A stretch of DNA of 15,328 nt from Planctomycetota bacterium (lineage in GTDB: Bacteria > Planctomycetota > UBA8742 > SKZP01 > JAIOTL01). Below, one piece after another: positions 1 through 7,112 of this stretch (its first letter is position 1; each line of letters begins with the position of its first letter). Where the stretch lies: contig JAIOTL010000439.1 of NCBI GenBank assembly GCA_021106775.1, positions 1-15,328 on the forward strand, in the 5' to 3' direction. The position numbers were made by a program, and so were the translations under genes. The notes below the pieces were generated by a model, which was not told the DNA's origin, did not search any database, and saw only the letters and a list, made by a program, of their open reading frames with translations.

Positions 1-34
1 ATTCCACCAGCTTGACCGGCGAATAATCGCGCAT
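1..34 (-). CDS. Possible start of the KorB-like beta subunit (partial, runs off the left edge)
   Basis: An ATG at 34 (minus strand) opens a frame reading MRDYSPVKLVE to the window edge, 28 bases after the korA stop codon. In this enzyme family the TPP-binding beta subunit gene normally follows the alpha gene directly, so this is the expected place for it. Only 11 codons are visible and the ribosome binding site is weak (GAAGA a few bases upstream). No diagnostic motif, such as the WCPGCG segment, falls inside the window. The call rests on position rather than on homology. Confidence 0.35.
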   Translation of the reverse strand, partial: MRDYSPVKLVE

Positions 35-62
35 TAGTCTTCAACAGGGACTAAATAGAAAT

Positions 63-1928
63 TTAGGTTGATTTGATTTTTGCGCGGTACTTGTCAGGTA
101 ATCTGTCATAAATGTCGCTGACCTTGAATGCCAGTCCATCAGTTTTTGTTATTCCGCGGAATTTAAAACTAGGGAAATTCATTTGCAAATAACTGCCGAA
201 TTGTCCCAAGTCATTGTAAATACTTCCATCATTTAGCTCGCAAACATAGATTTTGTCGAACTTCGCAAAGATTTCATCAAGACCGGGTTTCAGCGGATGC
301 AAGTGCTTGATGTGAAGCTGACCGGTTTTTATACCTGAATCAAGCAATTGATACATGATTTCTTCGACAGGACCATGAGTTGACCCCCAACTTACAAGCA
401 GAATTTCACCCTCTATTTCACCGGTAATTCCACCTGTCCTCCAGACGCCATCCTTGCGATATACGGGTTTCTGCAGTTGCTTCTGATACGTCAGCAGCTT
501 GCGTCTGCGTTTTGCGATCATTTCGACATGATAATACGGGCTTCCTGAAGGTTGTCCGTACTCGTCGTGTTCCAATCCGGTTATTGTCGGGTATTTCCCA
601 TTTTTAATAACCTGTCCTGGGAAAGCTCTATTGTTCAAACCATCTCGACGAAGCGGATACGGCGTGAAAAATTCAATTGGTGTTAAATCAGGCGTAATAT
701 CCTGCATAACACCTTCTAATGCTGGCATTTCAAACGATTCAACGCGCATACCCAGATTCGCGTCCGTTAGAATAATCACCGGCATATTATATTCTTTAGC
801 CGCGTTGACAGCCTCAATCATTGTGTAAAAACAATCCTCTGTAGTGCAAGGCGCAAGAACGATTCTCGGAGCATCGCCATGCCCGCCGAATACCGCATGA
901 TTGAAATCAGACTGCTCAGTCTTTGTCGGCTGACCTGTTGACGGACCTCCACGCATAACATCGATAATTACAATTCCGATTTCAGCCATGCAAGCAAGTC
1001 CAAGCATTTCTGTCTTTAACGAAAGCCCTGGTCCGGAAGTTCCTGTTAAAGCAACACGCCCGCTAAATGATGCGCCCAATGCAGTTCCAATTGCAGAAAT
1101 TTCATCCTCACATTGTATGAACATTCCCCCGAATTTCGGAAACTGAGCACGTAAAACTTCCATTATCGAAGAAAAAGGTGTGATAGGATATGCTGCCCCG
1201 AACCTGACACCTGCAGCGATTGCGCCCATTGCCAGCGCATGATTTCCATTCATTGTTACCATGCCGCGTTTACGAGATTCAGGACTCGTCAACTTGATAA
1301 GACGCTTCAATTCTCCAATCTCGTACGCAAGACCGGCATGATACGCTCTCTTTGCATTGTTGATAACTTCCTTGGATTTATGCGAAAATTTCTCATTAAT
1401 CTGGTCTTCAAGCAAATCATTGTCAAGTGAAAGAATATGCCCTAAAAGTCCAAGCAGAAACATGTTCTTACCCTTCTGAATCCTCCCGCCTGAACCACCT
1501 AAAGCCTCGATTGTACGTTGTGCGATGGGAACACCGATGCATCTGAATTCTTTTCTGTCTTCCTTCGATACTTTTACATGCTCGGTATCAAAAATCAGAA
1601 TTCCACCTTTGCGAAGGAAATCTCTATTGTGCTCGAAACTGTCCTGGTAAAACACGACGAGAATATCGGCATAATCACCAGCGGATTGAGGATTTTTACT
1701 AATTCTCAGTTGAAACAGCGATTCACCACCGGAAATTGTCGCTGGATACGTTTGAAAGGTTATTACCCCGTATTCTGTTCTACCAGAATATATTGCCAGA
1801 ACTTCTCCGACCGCTTGAATTCCGTCCTGAGAATATCCTGCAATGCGAATTACGATATCGTCAATTTTCTCAAATTTCTGACTTTCACGTAGATTACTCG
1901 GTTCAGTAATTCCGCTATCAGGTGACAT
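63..1928 (-). CDS. korA: 2-oxoacid:ferredoxin oxidoreductase, gamma-alpha fused subunit (2-oxoglutarate type)
   Basis: This 621-residue protein carries the gamma and alpha parts of a 2-oxoglutarate-type ferredoxin oxidoreductase, which converts a 2-oxoacid and CoA to acyl-CoA and CO2 and reduces ferredoxin in the cytoplasm. Residues about 22-200 are the gamma domain, seen in GYSQDGIQAVGEVLA and in YPATISGGES near 61-70. Residues about 225-620 are the alpha part: GNHALAMGAIAAG, YPITP at 247-251, the acidic EDE at 274-276, TSGPG at 297-301 and RGGPSTGQPTKTEQSD at 326-341, followed by the C-terminal transketolase-like domain (ILLVSWGSTHGPVEE). The length matches fused KorA proteins. AAGGAG at 1935-1940 (minus strand) lies 6 bases before the ATG and fixes the start. 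The TPP-binding beta subunit is not in this protein and is probably encoded just beyond the left edge. Substrate choice within the family cannot be read from the sequence. Confidence 0.93.
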   Translation of the reverse strand: MSPDSGITEPSNLRESQKFEKIDDIVIRIAGYSQDGIQAVGEVLAIYSGRTEYGVITFQTYPATISGGESLFQLRISKNPQSAGDYADILVVFYQDSFEHNRDFLRKGGILIFDTEHVKVSKEDRKEFRCIGVPIAQRTIEALGGSGGRIQKGKNMFLLGLLGHILSLDNDLLEDQINEKFSHKSKEVINNAKRAYHAGLAYEIGELKRLIKLTSPESRKRGMVTMNGNHALAMGAIAAGVRFGAAYPITPFSSIMEVLRAQFPKFGGMFIQCEDEISAIGTALGASFSGRVALTGTSGPGLSLKTEMLGLACMAEIGIVIIDVMRGGPSTGQPTKTEQSDFNHAVFGGHGDAPRIVLAPCTTEDCFYTMIEAVNAAKEYNMPVIILTDANLGMRVESFEMPALEGVMQDITPDLTPIEFFTPYPLRRDGLNNRAFPGQVIKNGKYPTITGLEHDEYGQPSGSPYYHVEMIAKRRRKLLTYQKQLQKPVYRKDGVWRTGGITGEIEGEILLVSWGSTHGPVEEIMYQLLDSGIKTGQLHIKHLHPLKPGLDEIFAKFDKIYVCELNDGSIYNDLGQFGSYLQMNFPSFKFRGITKTDGLAFKVSDIYDRLPDKYRAKIKST

Positions 1929-1952
1929 CGTCGACTCCTTAAATGTTTTTAA

Positions 1953-1980
1953 GTACTTTCTACGTACTTTTTAGCACTTA
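1953..1980. repeat. Helically phased short repeats, possible operator of korA
   Basis: GTACTTT occurs at 1953-1959 and again at 1964-1970, and the related GCACTTA at 1974-1980. The starts are 11 and 10 bases apart, close to one DNA turn. The block overlaps the predicted -10 box and the start of the korA transcript on the minus strand, where a repressor would act. No regulator gene is adjacent, so this is only a candidate binding site. Confidence 0.3.
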
Positions 1981-2005
1981 TAGATATATATTCTTAGAAA
2001 TACAA
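1977..2005 (-). promoter_or_regulatory. Candidate sigma70-type promoter for korA
   Basis: On the minus strand TTGTAT (2005-2000) is separated by 17 bases from TATAAG (1982-1977). It would give a leader of roughly 40 bases before the korA ATG at 1928. Both boxes are imperfect and the region is AT-rich, so chance matches are possible. Confidence 0.4.
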
Positions 2006-2052
2006 ACCTGTATTTAAAAGATTATGCAAATAGTTGTGAATTCCGCAAAAAA

Positions 2053-2081
2053 TTATCAAAATTATGGCAAAACCTTATAAG
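2053..2081 (+). promoter_or_regulatory. Candidate sigma70-type promoter for the vorB-like gene
   Basis: TTATCA (2053-2058) is 17 bases from TATAAG (2076-2081), about 40 bases before the start codon at 2122. Its -10 box is identical to that proposed for the divergent korA promoter. Confidence 0.38.
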
Positions 2082-2121
2082 ATGTTGAAAAATAATCAAG
2101 CAAGACTGGATGGAGAATAAA

Positions 2122-3191
2122 ATGGTAAAAAAATTGATGAAGGGTAATGAAGCAATTGGCGAAGCGGCGATTCACGCGGGTTGTGAAGCGTATTTCGCAT
2201 ATCCGATTACACCTCAGACGGAAGTGGCGGAATATCTTGCTCGCCGGATGCCTGAACTTGGGAGAGTATTTTTGCAGGCTGAATCCGAACTTGGCGCGAT
2301 AAACATGATTTATGGAGCAGCAAGTGCCGGTGCCCTGTTTTCACCTCAACGTCTTCACCGGGATTATCCCTGATGACAGAAGCGATTTCATATATTGCTG
2401 GTTCGCATATTCCCACGGTTTTAATCAATATTGTTCGTGGCGGTCCGGGTTTGGGTGGGATTTTACCTGCGCAATCAGATTATTTCCAGGCGACAAAAGC
2501 AGCAGGGCATGGCGATTTCCGATGTCTTGTACTTGCGCCTTCGTCGGTTCAGGAAGCTGTCGACCATGTAATAATGGCATTTGACCTGGCGGATAAATAT
2601 CGCGCGCCGATTCTGATTATCGGCGACGGTATGATCGGTCAGATGATGGAACCGGTTGAATTTCCTGAGAAATCTACCGAACCGAAGGATTTACCGAGGA
2701 AAATGTGGTCAGCAGATGGTCTCGGCGGGCGGGAGAGAAATATTATTACGTCGCTGTTCCTTGACCCGCTTAAGCTTGAGCAAGTCAGCATCGACTTGAA
2801 GGCAAAATATGACCGGATGAAAGCGGAAGAAATCAGGTACGAACTGCTTTATGCGGAGCAAGATTACGACCTCCTTGTTGTTGCTTACGGAACAATGTCC
2901 CGTATCTGCATGACGGCTATTGACGAGCTGAAAACGGAAAAAGGTATCAATGTCGGGCTTTTGCGTCCGATAACTGTTTTCCCTTTCCCGGAGAAGCAGG
3001 TTTTTGATGCTGCTCAGAAGGCGAAATCGGTTCTCACCGTCGAAATGTCAATGGGACAGATGCTCGAAGATGTCCAGAGTGCGGTAGTGGGTACGAAACC
3101 GGTGGAATTTTTCGGAAGAACAGGCGGAATTGTTCCCAGCCCTGATGATGTCAAGAATGCAATCCTTAAGAACCTTGATAAATACAAATAA
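2122..3191 (+). pseudogene. vorB: Frameshifted VorB-like 2-oxoacid:ferredoxin oxidoreductase alpha subunit
   Basis: The gene encodes an alpha subunit of the 2-oxoisovalerate/2-oxoacid ferredoxin oxidoreductase family ([24 protein letters not shown] at residues 27-31, then NIVRGGPGLGGILPAQSDY), interrupted by a frame change at about 2335. In the first frame the protein leaves the family after GAASAGA and stops at 2373. The next frame already reads [16 protein letters not shown] from 2337 onward. One extra base between 2335 and 2336 (CCCTG to CCCGTG) restores [14 protein letters not shown] and gives one frame of about 356 residues, the normal length of the family. The lesion removes no other family residues, so it is a recent decay event or a sequence error. 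GGAG at 2112-2115, 6 bases before the ATG at 2122, selects this start over the in-frame ATG at 2110. No ferredoxin, beta or gamma subunit gene is adjacent, unlike usual vor operons. Confidence 0.87.
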
Positions 3192-3426
3192 TTTCTGTGT
3201 TTTATCTTGCAATTTCTTAATGTTAGAAATGCGTTCTGAATTTATGGTTCCGAAATATTACCTTTGTCATTCCCAACTTGATTGGGAATCCATCGAATGC
3301 AAGATAAATACAATGTTACTGGATTCCTGCTTTCGCAGGAATGACACACAAACCAATACATATTTACTACTACCGATTTTTTTGCATTGTGGTTAAATAG
3401 AATCGGATGAAACTCTAGGTATTAAG
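3192..3426. other. Intergenic stretch with one palindromic repeat
   Basis: This is the gap between the vorB-like gene and the acyltransferase gene. Its centre holds the palindromic element at 3265-3346; the rest is AT-rich. Downstream of vorB the element could act as a transcription barrier, but no U-tract terminator is evident. No convincing promoter could be assigned to the acyltransferase gene. Confidence 0.5.
3265..3346. repeat. 82-bp palindromic repeat, TGTCATTCCC...GGAATGACA
   Basis: The ends TGTCATTCC and GGAATGACA are inverted copies. Each half also folds on itself: TTCCCAA-cttga-TTGGGAA on the left and TTCCTGC-tttc-GCAGGAA on the right. The inner GGAATCCA and TGGATTCC segments pair across the centre. 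A second complete copy is at 12704-12789. Units of this look are common dispersed intergenic repeats in several bacterial phyla and carry no gene. Confidence 0.85.
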
Positions 3427-4575
3427 ATGGCAAAACCTCCGAAATTGATGGATATATTCTTCGGCATGTTGTTCAGGATATTTATTAATGTTCTGCTGGC
3501 GTTACCGACTCGATGGATTTACCGATTCATCGGAACAGTAAGCATTTTTGCGTACAAACTTTCACGCCGACATACACGTTTTTCAAGACTGAACCTGCGC
3601 ATGTGCTTTCCAAGCCTGTTTAATCCAACTTTGGATATGGATGATGCGTCGGATGTAAGGCTTGAGCGTTTTATCAGACGAAATTATCGGCAGATGTTCT
3701 GGGCTTATGTCGAGGGATTCATCGGGAACAGAAAAAACACCCGAAGCTCGATTCATAAACATCTCAGGCTTGTTGTACATGAAGAAACACGAAAATTGTT
3801 GGCGGAAAAGCTTGAGGAACTTAGCACCAGCACAAGCGCAAAGGGTGTGATTTTCAACGTCGGACATGCCGGCTCATGGGAAATTATCGGGCACACAATG
3901 TCTTGCGCAGGAATCCCTTTGAACGTGGTAGCACGACCGCTTGACATTGAAACAATCAACGCTGAGGTAGATAAAACTCGCGAACGTTTTGGGATGCGGA
4001 TAAGCTCGAAGTTCGGCGGGATGGTTGCGATGACGCGGTCAATTCTCAAGGGTGAAAGTCTAATGCTGGCAATTGACCAGGATGCAGGCATCAAAGCATC
4101 AGGGATTTACGCGAATTTTTTCGGTCATTGGTGTAAATGCATCGAATCTTACGCGCTTCTCGCTCTGCGGTACAATGTGCCGATAATTCCTGCGTACGGT
4201 TACCGTCACGGTGAGGATTTCAAGTTCACCATGGTCTGGGGCAAGCCGATATACGCAAAAGGCAATTACAAAAATCTTAATGACGTTTATCGGGTTGTGC
4301 AGGATTGGCATGATGTGTTCGCAGCGCAGCTTTTGCGGTATCCGTATCAATATGAATGGTTTCATAAGAAATGGCGTACAAGACCTGCGGATGAGGAAAA
4401 TGTTCAGAAACCTTATGAATTGGATAAACAACCTAAGAAAGAAAAAATTGCTGTGCTAAGAAATCAGGTAGAAAAACCGAACAAAATCGAGAAAATTTTG
4501 GAATATTATAAGGAGCATCAGTCGTTATTTGAGAATATGCCAGGCTTCGGCACACCTTACAATTTATCAGAATGA
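3427..4575 (+). CDS. Lipid A-type (LpxL/HtrB family) acyltransferase
   Basis: This 382-residue protein belongs to the LpxL/LpxM/HtrB acyltransferases, which add a secondary acyl chain to a lipid A precursor at the inner membrane. A hydrophobic N-terminal anchor (about 10-27) is followed by the catalytic HX4E motif as HAGSWE (H147, E152), DQD at 217-219 in the sugar-binding region, and the family signature EWFHKKWRTRP at 310-320. Residues 321-382 form a charged, Lys/Glu-rich tail that most family members lack. AGG at 3417-3419 lies 7 bases before the ATG. The gene stops 1 base before birA, so the two are probably co-transcribed. LpxL, LpxM and LpxP cannot be told apart by eye, so no symbol is given. 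It is the main evidence for an LPS-bearing outer membrane. Confidence 0.9.
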   Translation: MAKPPKLMDIFFGMLFRIFINVLLALPTRWIYRFIGTVSIFAYKLSRRHTRFSRLNLRMCFPSLFNPTLDMDDASDVRLERFIRRNYRQMFWAYVEGFIGNRKNTRSSIHKHLRLVVHEETRKLLAEKLEELSTSTSAKGVIFNVGHAGSWEIIGHTMSCAGIPLNVVARPLDIETINAEVDKTRERFGMRISSKFGGMVAMTRSILKGESLMLAIDQDAGIKASGIYANFFGHWCKCIESYALLALRYNVPIIPAYGYRHGEDFKFTMVWGKPIYAKGNYKNLNDVYRVVQDWHDVFAAQLLRYPYQYEWFHKKWRTRPADEENVQKPYELDKQPKKEKIAVLRNQVEKPNKIEKILEYYKEHQSLFENMPGFGTPYNLSE

Positions 4576-4576
4576 C

Positions 4577-5467
4577 ATGGACAAAAACATACTAAAACAG
4601 GCGAATATCATCAGGTTTACAAATCGGATGCAATACATTCGAAATCGCGTTTATATGCTTGATTCCGTCAGCTCGACCAATGAAATCCTGCTTGCTCTTG
4701 ATGAAATAGAGTCAGGCACAGTTATCCGCGCGAAAACTCAGACGTCGGGCAAGGGTAGGCAGGGCAGAAACTGGCATTCAGATGATGGAGGACTCTGGTT
4801 TTCTGTCGGTTTCAACCTTGACAAACTCTCGCAGACGGAATACCTTGCCGAAATCGATGCACACAAAATTATCGGAATCAATCTTGCCAGCGCACTTGCA
4901 GTGGTCAGAGCGATAATTCAGGTAGGTGTTAAAAACGCAAAAATTAAATGGCCTAACGATGTCTATCTCAACGAGCGTAAGATTTGTGGGATTTTGACTC
5001 AAAGCAGATTCGAGGGGAGAAACTGCCGAATTGTTGTTGGCATCGGGCTAAATGTGAATCAGAAAACGTCCGTTTTCCCTGAGGAAATTTCTGAAAAAGC
5101 GGGAAGTTTGGCATCGATAACCAGCACAAATTATAGCATTGAGAAGATTCTCGGACTGATTCTCATTGAGCTTGACAAATTAATTTTCGATATTCTCATT
5201 TCTGGCAGTATTGCAGGAGTTTGCAAGGAAATAAACAGATATTCCATGTTGAATGGAAGAGAGGTAAAGCTTCAGCATGGTGCGAATGTTTATTCAGGTA
5301 TTGTCCAGAGTATTGCCAACGACGGCGCGCTTCATCTGCTTACGAATACTAAATCTGCATTTAATCATAAAATTTCTTCGGGTGATATTTTAGAGGATAG
5401 CTCGATGAACAATGTTTTGAAATTTTATGCGGGTGAGATTTCAGATTTTTCATTTCCACCTTTTTAG
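4577..5467 (+). CDS. birA: Biotin--[acetyl-CoA-carboxylase] ligase, without DNA-binding domain
   Basis: The protein activates biotin with ATP and attaches it to a lysine of biotin carboxyl carrier domains in the cytoplasm. From the chosen start (296 residues) the motifs are SSTN at 32-35, the biotin/AMP loop GKGRQGRNW at 58-66, GGLWFS at 71-76, KWPND at 124-128, KICGIL at 135-140 and GIGLNVN at 155-161, then a small C-terminal SH3-like domain (LNGREVKL). There is no N-terminal helix-turn-helix, so this is a monofunctional ligase and not the BirA repressor. The ATG at 4577 begins 1 base after the acyltransferase stop; the in-frame ATG at 4529 would overlap that gene by 47 bases and adds no family residues. 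There is no clear Shine-Dalgarno, so translation may be coupled. Confidence 0.93.
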   Translation: MDKNILKQANIIRFTNRMQYIRNRVYMLDSVSSTNEILLALDEIESGTVIRAKTQTSGKGRQGRNWHSDDGGLWFSVGFNLDKLSQTEYLAEIDAHKIIGINLASALAVVRAIIQVGVKNAKIKWPNDVYLNERKICGILTQSRFEGRNCRIVVGIGLNVNQKTSVFPEEISEKAGSLASITSTNYSIEKILGLILIELDKLIFDILISGSIAGVCKEINRYSMLNGREVKLQHGANVYSGIVQSIANDGALHLLTNTKSAFNHKISSGDILEDSSMNNVLKFYAGEISDFSFPPF

Positions 5468-5503
5468 TGTGTTCACCAAAAAATAATATACGTTTTAAAG
5501 AGT

Positions 5504-5532
5504 TTGCATCAATTATCTTCTTAAAGTAAAAT
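5504..5532 (+). promoter_or_regulatory. Candidate promoter for folK-panC
   Basis: TTGCAT (5504-5509) and TAAAAT (5527-5532) are 17 bases apart, in an AT-rich 104-base gap upstream of the folK ATG at 5572. This suggests folK-panC is transcribed separately from the acyltransferase-birA pair. Confidence 0.35.
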
Positions 5533-5571
5533 TACCCAATATTACATTTTTAATATCATTTTAGGATAGAT

Positions 5572-6060
5572 ATGCACAAGATATATGTCGGCTTGGGCGC
5601 AAATCTCGGACAAAGATTACTTACGATGAGAGGTGCTTTCGAGGCAATGAAAAACATCCCTGCAACGTTCAACTGGCAGATTTCAAAAGTGTATGAAACA
5701 AGCCCAGAGCATAAAGCAGGTCCAGATTTTCTCAACGCTGTCGCTTCTGCAGAAACCGAGCTAGAACCGCAAAGACTCCTCGAATATTTGCTGTCACTTG
5801 AGCACGAGTTCGGCAGACGCAAGCACGATGACCGCTCACGCGAACTAGACCTCGATTTACTCGATTATGACAACATAATTCTCGAAAAACATTCGCCAGA
5901 TTTGATTCTCCCTCACCCGCGATTACATTCCAGATGGTTTGTGTTGAAACCTATGTGCGATATTGATTCCAATTGGAAACACCCAGTTCTGAACAAAACC
6001 GCCGGGGAATTACTTGCTGATACCGGTAACGAAGGGCGTGAATTCAATGGAAGTATTTAA
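5572..6060 (+). CDS. folK: 2-amino-4-hydroxy-6-hydroxymethyldihydropteridine pyrophosphokinase
   Basis: FolK (HPPK) transfers pyrophosphate from ATP to 6-hydroxymethyl-7,8-dihydropterin, the step before dihydropteroate synthase in folate synthesis. The 162-residue length is normal. Motifs are GLGANLG at 7-13, YETSP at 41-45, FLNAV at 53-57, and GRRKHDDRSRELDLDLLDY at 81-99 with the two magnesium-binding aspartates D93 and D95. LPHPRLHSRWFVLKPMCDI follows at 113-131. AGGA at 5563-5566 lies 5 bases before the ATG. Its 3' end overlaps panC by 14 bases, which implies one transcript and probably coupled translation. Confidence 0.95.
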   Translation: MHKIYVGLGANLGQRLLTMRGAFEAMKNIPATFNWQISKVYETSPEHKAGPDFLNAVASAETELEPQRLLEYLLSLEHEFGRRKHDDRSRELDLDLLDYDNIILEKHSPDLILPHPRLHSRWFVLKPMCDIDSNWKHPVLNKTAGELLADTGNEGREFNGSI

Positions 6061-6904
6061 CAAACTGCCAGAAATTGTCAGAACCGTTGAAAATTATCGT
6101 AATTCTGGATTAAAAATCGGTTTCGTACCTACAATGGGCGCACTTCATGCCGGTCATCTCTCACTAATCAAAAACGCACGCTTAGATTGCGACAAAGTTG
6201 TCGTGTCAATCTATGTTAATCCAACTCAGTTTGGGGCAAACGAGGATTTAAATAAATATCCCAAACCTTTTGAACGAGACTTTGAATTATGCTGTGCTGA
6301 GGGCGTTGATATGATTATGCACCTTAAAGATTCAGACATGTATTCCGCGAATTATCGAACATATGTCAACGTCGAGTATTTAACCGAAACGCTTTGTGGA
6401 GCGACGAGACCGCGTCATTTCAGAGGTGTAACGACGATTGTGGCGAAACTTTTTAACTTATCTAAGCCGCATGTTGCTTATTTTGGGCAGAAGGACGCTC
6501 AGCAGGCGATTGTGATTAAACGGATGGCAGCGGATTTGAATTTCGATGTAACGGTCAAAATTTGCCCGATTTTGCGCGAGGATGACGGACTGGCATTGTC
6601 ATCGCGAAATATTTTTCTGTCTTCAGAGCATAGAAAACAAGCGGTTGCGCTTCAGAAGGGATTACAGAAAGCAATGCAGCTTTACGATGCTGGCGAGACA
6701 AACCCACAAATTCTCATCAATGCTGTGACAAAAACAATAAAACACGATAGCACAGGCAGAATCGACTATGTAGAACTTGTCAGTGTCGAAAATCTTCATC
6801 CGATTTCAGAAGCAAATGAAAAAGCACTTTTGGCTGTCGCTGTTTTTTTCGATAAAACGAGACTGATTGACAATCAGCTTTTACCTGCTGATACAACGAT
6901 TTAA
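6047..6904 (+). CDS. panC: Pantoate--beta-alanine ligase (pantothenate synthetase)
   Basis: PanC joins D-pantoate and beta-alanine with ATP to make pantothenate, the precursor of CoA, in the cytoplasm. The 285-residue protein has PTMGALHAGH at 28-37 (H34 and H37 of the nucleotidyltransferase HxGH motif), NPTQF at 58-62, FGQKDAQQ at 146-153 and the REDDGLALSSRN region at 177-188 that corresponds to the second ATP loop. The ATG at 6047 is preferred over the in-frame ATG at 6014 because the family begins at this point; GAAGG at 6031-6035 is 11 bases upstream. It overlaps the end of folK. Its stop codon (6902-6904) falls at the left border of a repeat element and shares bases with the flanking direct repeat. 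Confidence 0.95.
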   Translation: MEVFNKLPEIVRTVENYRNSGLKIGFVPTMGALHAGHLSLIKNARLDCDKVVVSIYVNPTQFGANEDLNKYPKPFERDFELCCAEGVDMIMHLKDSDMYSANYRTYVNVEYLTETLCGATRPRHFRGVTTIVAKLFNLSKPHVAYFGQKDAQQAIVIKRMAADLNFDVTVKICPILREDDGLALSSRNIFLSSEHRKQAVALQKGLQKAMQLYDAGETNPQILINAVTKTIKHDSTGRIDYVELVSVENLHPISEANEKALLAVAVFFDKTRLIDNQLLPADTTI

Positions 6905-7112
6905 GCAATGTTTGAAAAACAACCTATAGTGTCATTCCCAACCCTGTCCTAAGTTGAGCGTTGGGCGTGTCATTCTGAGTGAAACGAGGAATCCTAGTGT
7001 ATGAACGTCTGAATTCTTCAGTCGTTGACCTCCTTCAGAATGACAATATCTGGATAATTGAAGAACTTTGTTCGCAGGAATGACAAATTTTCGAGTTTTC
7101 AAACACGATTTA
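6896..7112. mobile_element. Short non-autonomous element with 8-9 bp flanking direct repeats (element A)
   Basis: ACGATTTA at 6896-6903 is repeated exactly at 7105-7112, like a target-site duplication. Between them, 6905-7104 starts with GCAATGTTTGAAAAAC and ends with GTTTTCAAAC, so the ends are inverted copies of GTTTGAAAA(A)C with about five extra bases on the left. The element carries no coding sequence. It contains a degenerate TGTCATTCCC...CAGGAATGACA unit (6930-7085) with another palindromic unit nested inside (6968-7045). The same end sequences flank the element at 12487-12657. It is small like a MITE; no matching transposase is present in the window. Confidence 0.6.
6968..7045. repeat. 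Nested 78-bp palindromic repeat, TGTCATTCTGAG...TTCAGAATGACA
   Basis: The ends TGTCATTCTGA and TCAGAATGACA are imperfect inverted copies, and inner segments (GAGGAATCC and TTGACCTCC) are partly complementary. It differs from the CCC/GGG version by its CTGAG end. It sits inside the TGTCATTCCC...GGAATGACA unit at 6930-7085, so it probably arrived later. Confidence 0.65.

Noticed and set aside
1518..1892. Open frame on the plus strand, about 124 codons
   Set aside because: It lies wholly inside korA on the opposite strand, whose product matches its family throughout.
2329..2345. Programmed ribosomal frameshift in vorB
   Set aside because: No X-XXY-YYZ heptamer or nearby structured stimulator is visible, and this family is not known to use frameshifting. 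A one-base indel explains the data more simply.
2371..2375. TGATG stop-start overlap between the two vorB fragments, suggesting two coupled proteins
   Set aside because: The conserved residues L-M are naturally encoded CTGATG, so the overlap is expected once the frame is lost. No Shine-Dalgarno precedes 2373, and splitting here would remove the conserved TSSPG segment from both pieces.
4529..4576. Longer BirA start at 4529
   Set aside because: It would overlap the acyltransferase gene by 47 bases and adds residues outside the family; 4577 starts 1 base after the preceding stop.
6905..7109. Bidirectional rho-independent terminator between panC and the lipoprotein gene
   Set aside because: The inverted ends could pair, but they are about 180 bases apart and no GC stem followed by a U-tract is adjacent to either stop codon.
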